Assembly (NCBI GenBank): GCA_003694825.1
Contig: RFJS01000117.1
Location: 1-12,487, forward strand
Source of the DNA: Verrucomicrobiota bacterium
GTDB lineage: Bacteria; Verrucomicrobiota; Verrucomicrobiia; Opitutales; Opitutaceae
Direction of reading: 5' to 3'
Length of the DNA stretch: 12,487 bases
Shown here one piece after another: positions 7,642-12,487 of this stretch; position 1 is the first letter of the stretch, and each line of letters starts with the position of its first letter. The notes under the pieces were generated by a model. The model searched no databases and was not told where the DNA came from. It was given only the letters and a program-made list of their open reading frames with translations. The position numbers were made by a program, and so were the translations under genes.

Positions 7642-8154
7642 ATGAATCCGGAGAGCATGCCGTCTGGTCATTGCCAGGCATCCCGGCGAAACCTTCGCCT
7701 CGTGCTCGCGGACGATTCCCCGGTCGCCCGAGCGGCGATCGGCAGTTATTTGAAAAACCATCCGCGCATCTCGTCCGTAGTCACTTGTCACGACGGGCAG
7801 GAGATCGTCGCCGCCGTCCTGCAACACGCCGCAGACGCCGCTCTTATCGACGTGGCGATGCCCGGCCTCGATGGACTCGAAGCCGCCCGCATCATCCGCT
7901 CCTGCATGCCCAACACCGCCGTGCTCATGACCTCGGTCGACGAATCCCTCGAGACGAGGCGCAAGTGTGCCGAGTATGGTGCCGACGCCTTCGTGCCGAA
8001 ATCGCGCTTCACCGAACAGTTCGACCAGGCCCTGCAGTCCGCGCTTCGCGCCGCGGGAGCCCACCCCCGCTACCGCGAGTCCGAACTGCGGCGAAATCCC
8101 AATTTCCAGGACACCACCGTGCTGGCTGCCGCTGGCTGCGTGGCGATCCGTTGA
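7642..8154 (+). CDS. Receiver-only (CheY-like) orphan response regulator
   Basis: A 170-residue protein with one receiver domain (about 18-135) and no DNA-binding or enzymatic output domain. The phosphorylation machinery is complete: Asp24-Asp25 (LVLADDSPVAR), acceptor Asp70 (LIDVAMPG), switch Thr97 and Lys120 (FVPKS). The tail of about 35 residues (from around HPRYRESELRR) matches nothing I recognise. Such proteins act by protein contact or as phosphate sinks in phosphorelays. Its position after a kinase-regulator pair suggests that the kinase may also feed this receiver; this is inferred from position alone. The ATG at 7642 keeps the longest N-terminus. ATG 7657, preceded by GGAG three bases upstream, is an alternative that would put the inverted repeat further into the leader. 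Transcription probably ends at the terminator at 8258. Confidence 0.88.
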   Translation: MNPESMPSGHCQASRRNLRLVLADDSPVARAAIGSYLKNHPRISSVVTCHDGQEIVAAVLQHAADAALIDVAMPGLDGLEAARIIRSCMPNTAVLMTSVDESLETRRKCAEYGADAFVPKSRFTEQFDQALQSALRAAGAHPRYRESELRRNPNFQDTTVLAAAGCVAIR

Positions 8155-8180
8155 CTTCCTGGCGGGGCGGTAAATAAGCA
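8151..8180 (+). promoter_or_regulatory. Weak candidate promoter overlapping the receiver gene's stop codon
   Basis: TTGACT (8151-8156), one base off the sigma-70 -35 consensus, overlaps the TGA stop of the receiver gene. An AT-rich TAAATAAGCA follows at 8171. The spacing is imperfect: TAAGCA lies 18 bases from the -35, while the better-looking TAAATA lies only 14 away. If active, it would start an RNA near 8187. Confidence 0.2.
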
Positions 8181-8184
8181 GCAA

Positions 8185-8290
8185 GAAACGCTCGCGAAGC
8201 CCGCTCTCCTCTTCGCGAAACCCGTCCGCCGCCTCGCCAGGTCTCTTTCCTCGAAAGGGTGACCTTCCACACCGAAGGTCGCCTTTTTCG
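8185..8290 (+). ncRNA. Candidate structured small RNA or processed 3' UTR
   Basis: About 105 bases between the receiver gene and rsgA contain three successive hairpins. The first is TCGCGAAG/CTTCGCGA (8192-8199 with 8211-8218), perfect, with an 11-base C/U-rich loop CCCGCTCTCCT. The second is CTTTC/GAAAG (8245-8257). The third is the terminator stem at 8258-8283, which abuts the second. An exposed C/U-rich loop is a feature of several bacterial small RNAs that pair with purine-rich ribosome binding sites. I do not recognise a known family; it did not match 6S, SRP or tmRNA features that I could recall. It may simply be the 3' UTR of the receiver gene. Confidence 0.25.
8258..8288 (+). terminator. 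Intrinsic (Rho-independent) terminator after the receiver gene
   Basis: The arms GGTGACCTTC and GAAGGTCGCC form a 10-bp stem with one G-U pair and a CACACC loop. TTTTT follows immediately and a second TTTT lies three bases later. This is the clearest terminator in the window. It ends plus-strand transcription from the signalling block, 104 bases after the receiver stop codon, and shields the convergent rsgA gene. Read from the other strand the stem is followed only by TTT, so termination in that direction would be weak. Confidence 0.85.
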
Positions 8291-8359
8291 TTTTCAACTC
8301 CCACCGGGCGCATCGCCGCCTGCCGTCCCGCACCCCGGCGCCGCAGCGCGGCCATCCTC

Positions 8360-9409
8360 TCACCCGCGCATAATCCGCCGTCCCGGCAGCTTCGGTGCAT
8401 GACGCCGCCGGCGGCGTCCACCGACAGCCTCGAGGCTCTCGAGCTCCTCGCGCAGCTTGCAAAACGCCCGGAAACGATCCGCCGCGAGCGCGCCAGCCTG
8501 CACCGCCGCCCTCACCGCACACCCGGGCTCCGCCTCGTGGCGGCAATCGCGAAACCGGCAGCTCCGCGCCAACTCCACGATCTCCGGAAACACCGCCAGC
8601 AGCCCCTCGCGGGCCGATCGCCACAACTGCAACTCCCGCATCCCCGGCGTATCGATCAGCAAGCCCCCGTTCGGCAGCAACAACAGCTCCCGACGCGTCG
8701 TCGTGTGCCGGCCCTTGCCATCCTCCGTGCGTGTCGCCGCGGTCGCCTGACGTTCCTCACCGAGAAGGCGATTGGCCAGCGTCGATTTTCCCACGCCGGA
8801 CGAACCGAGCAGCGCCACCGTCGATCCCGGCCTCAAATAGGGTGCCAATGCCTCGATCCCCTCGCCCCGAAGCGCGCTCACCCAGCACACCGGCACCGCC
8901 TCGCCCGCCAGGGCGCGAACGCGCGCCTCCCGCTCCTGTCGATCGCGGCACAAATCCGTCTTGTTGAGCACAATCACCGGCCGGGCGCCGCTGGCCTCGA
9001 CCAACGCCAGATACCGCTCCATCCGCCGCGGACTGAAATCCGCATCCAATCCGCTCACGAGAAAGACAAAGTCGATATTCGCCGCCACCACCTGTTCCTC
9101 CTCCCGCTCGCCCGCGGCCCGGCGCGAAAACCGCGTGCGCCTCGGCAACACCGCGTGAATATCCACCCGGGCGCGATCGCCCCGGCGCCAACCCGCCACG
9201 ACCCAATCCCCCACGGCGGGCAACTCCGAACGCGGCCCCCGTTTCAACAGCCGTCCCACCACCTCACCGACCAGCTCTCCCTCTTCCGAAAAAAGCACAT
9301 ACGCGTGCTTGTGCTCCGCCGCCACCCGTGCCGGGAACCGGCCCTCCCGCGCCAGCGCGGCAAAGGCCTTCTCGAACTCCGGATTCCAACCGAGGGTGGT
9401 CAACTCCAC
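8360..9409 (-). CDS. rsgA: Ribosome small subunit-dependent GTPase RsgA (YjeQ/EngC)
   Basis: A 349-residue circularly permuted GTPase that assists late maturation of the 30S ribosomal subunit. An N-terminal OB-fold region is followed by the G motifs in permuted order: G4 NKTD (149-152), G1 GSSGVGKS (202-209, Lys208) and G3 DTPG (253-256). The C-terminal zinc-binding motif is complete (Cys284, Cys289, His291, Cys297 in CRFRDCRHEAEPGC). The basic tail GGRRRRRHAPKLPGRR may bind rRNA. I chose the GTG at 9409 (GTG-Glu-Leu-Thr-Thr-Leu-Gly-Trp) because the family usually begins shortly before LGWNP. A GTG at 9472 would add 21 atypical residues and nearly abut the divergent ATPase gene. No in-frame ATG lies near the N-terminus. 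Confidence 0.93.
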   Translation of the reverse strand: MELTTLGWNPEFEKAFAALAREGRFPARVAAEHKHAYVLFSEEGELVGEVVGRLLKRGPRSELPAVGDWVVAGWRRGDRARVDIHAVLPRRTRFSRRAAGEREEEQVVAANIDFVFLVSGLDADFSPRRMERYLALVEASGARPVIVLNKTDLCRDRQEREARVRALAGEAVPVCWVSALRGEGIEALAPYLRPGSTVALLGSSGVGKSTLANRLLGEERQATAATRTEDGKGRHTTTRRELLLLPNGGLLIDTPGMRELQLWRSAREGLLAVFPEIVELARSCRFRDCRHEAEPGCAVRAAVQAGALAADRFRAFCKLREELESLEAVGGRRRRRHAPKLPGRRIMRG

Positions 9410-9439
9410 GTCAGCGCGAGTGACACCGCCCGCAGGCCA

Positions 9440-9445
9440 TGTCAA
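9440..9445 (-). promoter_or_regulatory. Consensus -35-like TTGACA upstream of rsgA
   Basis: A perfect TTGACA on the minus strand lies 30 bases upstream of the preferred rsgA GTG. No good -10 follows at 16-18 bases (CACTCG at 17), so this is at best half a promoter. Its position supports starting rsgA at 9409 rather than at 9472, since the longer form would place it inside the coding sequence. Confidence 0.25.
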
Positions 9446-9495
9446 GCCGCGCCACTGGATTGCGCCCGACACGCCCGGTCCCCACTCTTCTGCCC

Positions 9496-11544
9496 ATGCA
9501 CCGCTCCACCGCCAAACCCGACCCGAACGAACCGGTCTACATGGGCCTGCCCGATGCCGCCGTGCTCAAGCCGCGGCTCATCGTCGCCGCCATCCTCACC
9601 GTGCCGATCCTCGTTCTCGCGATGGGGCCGATGGTGGGGCTGCCCATCCGCGACTGGGTCCCCGCGCACCTCGCCGGCTGGCTGCAGGCGGCCCTCGCCA
9701 CGCCCGTCTTTTTCTGGTGCGGCCGTTTCTTCATCCGCCGGTTCGTTCATTCGCTGCGCACGCGGGACTTCAACATGTTCACGCTCACGGTGCTCGGCAC
9801 CGGCGCCGCCTACCTCTACAGCCTCTTCGTGCTCCTCGCCCCCGGGCTCGTGCCCGAGGCCGCCCTTCACGGCGGCGAACCTCCCCTCTACTTTGAGGCG
9901 ACGGCAGTCATCACCACCATCGTTCTGCTCGGCCAGATCCTCGAGCAACGCGCCCACGCCCGCACCGGCGACGCCATCCGCAAGCTCCTCGATCTCACCC
10001 CGCCCACCGCCACCCGGCTCAACGACGGGCGCGAGGAAACCGTCCCGGTCGATCAACTGCGACCGGGAGACCGCCTGCGCGTGCGTCCCGGCGAACGCAT
10101 TCCCGTCGATGGCGAACTGCTCGAAGGAGCCAGCACGGTCGACGAATCCATGCTCACCGGCGAACCGCTGCCGGTGGAAAAGTCGCCCGGCGATCCCCTC
10201 GTCGGCGGCACCCTCAACTGCACCGGCGCCTTCGTCATGCTGGCCCGGCGCACCGGCGCGGACACCGTCCTCGCCCGCATCGTCCAGCTCGTTCAGGAAG
10301 CCCAGGACAGCGAGCCTCCGATCCAGCGCCTCGTCGACCGTGTATCCGACTTTTTCGTCCCTGCCGTCCTTGGCGTCTCCGCGCTCACCTTCGCCCTCTG
10401 GATGCTCCTCGCTCCCGAGGCCGGCCTGAGCATGGCCCTCTCCAACGCGGTCGCCGTGCTGATCATCGCCTGCCCCTGCGCCCTGGGCCTCGCCACCCCG
10501 GTCTCCATCGTCACCGGGGTCGGCCGCGGCGCCACCGAGGGCATCCTCGTCAAACACGCCGAGACGCTCGAACGTCTCAACCACATCGATACGATCCTCT
10601 TCGACAAGACCGGCACACTCACCGAAGGCCGCCCCGTCGTCGCCGCCGTCCATGCCGAAGCCGGAATCGACGAAAACGATCTCCTCGCGCTCGCCGCCTC
10701 CCTCGAGCATCAGAGCGAACATCCCCTGGGCCGGGCTGTCGTCGCCGAGGCTCGCCGGCGCGGGCTCGAACTGCGCCAACCCTCCGCCTTTCAGACCGTC
10801 ACCGGCGGCGGCGTTCTCGGCGAGATCGACGGCCGCCACCTCGTCATCGGCAACCCCCGCCTCATCGAACAACAGGGTATCGAAATACCCGAGACAATCC
10901 GTGAGACATTGGAAGCCTGGCGCACCGAGAGCCAGACGGGGATCATCCTCGCCGTGGACCGGCGGGTGGCCGGCGCCCTCGCCTTCAGTGACCGCCTCAA
11001 GCCGCAAACCCCCGCGGCCGTGGCCGAGCTGCACCGCCTCGGCATGCGGCTGATCATGGTCACCGGAGACCACGCGGCCACCGCCGGGAAACTCGCCCGC
11101 GAATTGGGCATCGACGAAGTGCACGCCGACGTCCTTCCCGATGACAAACAACGCCTCGTGCGCGAGCTGCGCGGCAGCGGCCGCAAGGTGGCCTTCGCCG
11201 GGGACGGCATCAACGACGCGCCCGCTCTCGCCGCCGCCGACGTCGGCATCGCCATGGGCAACGGTACCGACATCGCCGTCGAGAGTGCCGGCATCGTCCT
11301 CGTGAAGGGCGATCTCACCGCGTTGGTCCGCGCCATTCATCTCGGGCGCGCCGTGATCCGCAACATTCGGCAAAACCTCTTCTTCGCCTTCATCTACAAC
11401 GGCCTCGGCATCCCCATCGCGGCCGGCCTGTTTTATCCGATTTTCGGGTGGCTGCTCAGTCCGGTCATTGCCGGCATCGCGATGAGCCTCAGCTCCCTCT
11501 CGGTCGTCAGCAACGCACTGCGCCTGCGGCGCGTGCGCCTCTGA
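9496..11544 (+). CDS. copA: Cu(+)-exporting P1B-type ATPase lacking an N-terminal metal-binding domain
   Basis: A 682-residue heavy-metal P-type ATPase with eight predicted membrane helices. It pumps metal out of the cytoplasm using an aspartyl-phosphate cycle. Motifs in order are TGEP (221-224, actuator), CPC (Cys326 and Cys328 in helix 6), phosphorylated Asp370 in DKTGTLTEG, the His409-Pro410 nucleotide-domain motif, and GDGIND (569-574). Helices 7 and 8 carry Tyr634-Asn635 and Met663-Ser667 (MSLSS), which with CPC make up the Cu(+)/Ag(+) P1B-1 signature. Only about 27 residues precede helix 1, with no CXXC or His-rich metal-binding domain, which is unusual for CopA. The ATG at 9439 would add 19 residues that overlap the rsgA upstream region and look non-coding, so 9496 is preferred. 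No copper chaperone or CueR/CopY regulator is adjacent. Confidence 0.92.
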   Translation: MHRSTAKPDPNEPVYMGLPDAAVLKPRLIVAAILTVPILVLAMGPMVGLPIRDWVPAHLAGWLQAALATPVFFWCGRFFIRRFVHSLRTRDFNMFTLTVLGTGAAYLYSLFVLLAPGLVPEAALHGGEPPLYFEATAVITTIVLLGQILEQRAHARTGDAIRKLLDLTPPTATRLNDGREETVPVDQLRPGDRLRVRPGERIPVDGELLEGASTVDESMLTGEPLPVEKSPGDPLVGGTLNCTGAFVMLARRTGADTVLARIVQLVQEAQDSEPPIQRLVDRVSDFFVPAVLGVSALTFALWMLLAPEAGLSMALSNAVAVLIIACPCALGLATPVSIVTGVGRGATEGILVKHAETLERLNHIDTILFDKTGTLTEGRPVVAAVHAEAGIDENDLLALAASLEHQSEHPLGRAVVAEARRRGLELRQPSAFQTVTGGGVLGEIDGRHLVIGNPRLIEQQGIEIPETIRETLEAWRTESQTGIILAVDRRVAGALAFSDRLKPQTPAAVAELHRLGMRLIMVTGDHAATAGKLARELGIDEVHADVLPDDKQRLVRELRGSGRKVAFAGDGINDAPALAAADVGIAMGNGTDIAVESAGIVLVKGDLTALVRAIHLGRAVIRNIRQNLFFAFIYNGLGIPIAAGLFYPIFGWLLSPVIAGIAMSLSSLSVVSNALRLRRVRL

Positions 11545-11574
11545 GAAGCGGCCCGACGATGGGAGCCAAAGTCG

Positions 11575-12477
11575 TCAATCCTCGGCCGCCACCGGGTGAT
11601 CGCCCGCCGCAAAGGCGACTTTCAACAGGTCCACAAAACGATTCTCGGCGTGGCTGTGATAGCGGTGCCGATGGCGCACAACCACGATCTCACGCTTCGG
11701 GTGCAACCCGGCGATCTCGCGCACCACCACCCCGGTATCCCGCTGGCGGATCGCCATGCGCGGGATGATCGCGATCCCCACGCCCGCCGCCACCAGCGCC
11801 TTCATCGTCTGCACCTGGGAACACTGCCCGCCGATCTCCAGCTCGATCTCGTGCTCCCCCAGCAGCCGCTTCGTCTGCAGCGCGAGGCTGCTCGATTCGC
11901 CCAGAAAAATGAGCTTCTCCCCCGCCAGCCGTTCGGGCGGGATCCGCCCGATCCGGGCCAGCGGATGCTTTGTCGGTACGGCCAGCAACAAGTCCTCCGA
12001 GAAGAGTTCTTCGACGACAAACTCCTCTCTCTCCGGCGGCAGCGACATCAACAGCAGATCCAGCTTTCCCGCGGCCAGCTCCTCCACCAGGTGCGAGCGA
12101 AAATCCTCGTGCACCTCGACCCGCACCTCCGGCAGCGCGCTGTGCAGACGCTCGAAGATCGTCGGCAGCAGATAGGGCCCGATCGACGGCAGCACGCCCA
12201 GCCGCAGCAGCCCCCGCGCCCCGGTGTCACGCACTTCGCGCACCGCGTCCTCGACCTCGAACAGGATCCGTCGCGCCCGTGCCAGGAGGCGGCGTCCACT
12301 CTCAGTCAGCTCCACTCTCCGCCCCAGGCGGTCAAACAGCGGGCTCCCCAGCTCCCCTTCAAGCTTGATGATCTGCTGGCTCAACGATGGCTGCGAGACG
12401 AAGCACCGACGGGCCGCCTCCGTGAACGACCCGGTCTCGGCCACCGCGACAAAATACCTGAGCTGATGCATTTCCAT
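11575..12477 (-). CDS. LysR-family transcriptional regulator, OxyR-like but without the peroxidatic cysteine
   Basis: A 300-residue LysR-type regulator. The winged helix-turn-helix occupies the N-terminus (helices around 18-37, FTEAARRCFVSQPSLSQQI), followed by the linker helix and an effector domain of two half-domains. The effector region follows OxyR closely (GPYLLPTIFERLH, AGEKLIFL, KALVAAGVGIAIIP). However, the residue aligned with E. coli OxyR Cys199 is Ser197 in GESSSLALQ, and Cys208 is also absent. Classical disulfide sensing of peroxide is therefore unlikely, and the effector is unknown. Start options are ATG 12477 (MEMHQLRYFV, chosen), ATG 12471 and TTG 12483. LysR genes often control a divergent neighbour, which here would lie beyond the right edge. 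It converges on the copper ATPase gene with a 30-base gap holding no hairpin. Confidence 0.92.
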   Translation of the reverse strand: MEMHQLRYFVAVAETGSFTEAARRCFVSQPSLSQQIIKLEGELGSPLFDRLGRRVELTESGRRLLARARRILFEVEDAVREVRDTGARGLLRLGVLPSIGPYLLPTIFERLHSALPEVRVEVHEDFRSHLVEELAAGKLDLLLMSLPPEREEFVVEELFSEDLLLAVPTKHPLARIGRIPPERLAGEKLIFLGESSSLALQTKRLLGEHEIELEIGGQCSQVQTMKALVAAGVGIAIIPRMAIRQRDTGVVVREIAGLHPKREIVVVRHRHRYHSHAENRFVDLLKVAFAAGDHPVAAED

Positions 12478-12487
12478 AGGCAAGACC

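Noticed and set aside
8399..10429. 676-residue plus-strand frame spanning rsgA antisense and the start of the ATPase in another frame
   Set aside because: It crosses two well-supported genes in non-coding frames and consists of Pro/Arg/Ser-rich low-complexity sequence.
9442..11373. 643-residue minus-strand open frame opposite the copper ATPase
   Set aside because: It is antisense to a P-type ATPase with all catalytic motifs, and no motif is visible in the antisense translation.
1..12487. CRISPR arrays, tRNA or rRNA genes, insertion sequences, phage or toxin-antitoxin modules
   Set aside because: No regularly spaced repeats, cloverleaf or rRNA-like stretches, transposase-like frames or flanking terminal repeats were seen.

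Overview
The window is high-GC bacterial chromosome with seven intact coding genes that match known families, one CsgG-like gene interrupted by a stop codon, one orphan receiver-domain gene, and the first 18 codons of another gene at the left edge. Gene content, GTG starts, scarcity of Shine-Dalgarno sequences and a strong codon bias toward C in third positions would fit a Verrucomicrobiota (Opitutaceae-like) genome. That placement is an inference from style, not from a marker gene. In the rows sampled, the + strand carries more C than G whatever the direction of the gene, which hints that it is the lagging strand here.

Left part (1-1240, minus strand): the start of a probable ACT-domain protein running off the edge, and upstream of it a CsgG-family secretion or outer-membrane protein gene. 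The CsgG-like gene has an in-frame TAG at codon 71 and is otherwise open from signal peptide to C-terminus. A 371-base gap separates it from the divergent plus-strand genes.

Plus-strand cluster (1612-4080): DNA polymerase III delta subunit (holA), a nitrilase-superfamily omega-amidase-like hydrolase and an exported FKBP-type prolyl isomerase, spaced 38 and 52 bases apart and possibly co-transcribed.

Signalling block (4267-8288, plus strand): a membrane-anchored histidine kinase with four PAS domains and a NarL-type (HisKA_3) core, then a NarL/FixJ-type response regulator that is its likely partner, then a receiver-only protein with no output domain. The last gene is preceded by a perfect 8+8 bp inverted repeat ending two bases before its ATG. 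Downstream lie two smaller hairpins and a strong intrinsic terminator, which together could be a short 3' UTR or a roughly 100-nt small RNA.

Right part (8360-12477): rsgA (ribosome-assembly GTPase, minus), divergent from a Cu(+)-type P1B ATPase (plus) that lacks any N-terminal metal-binding domain, and a convergent OxyR-like LysR regulator (minus) without the peroxidatic cysteine.

Most of the window is ordinary housekeeping and signalling DNA, and I see no clearly new multi-gene system. The points most worth a second look are the amber-interrupted csgG-like gene, the palindrome in front of the orphan receiver, and the structured region between that receiver gene and rsgA.
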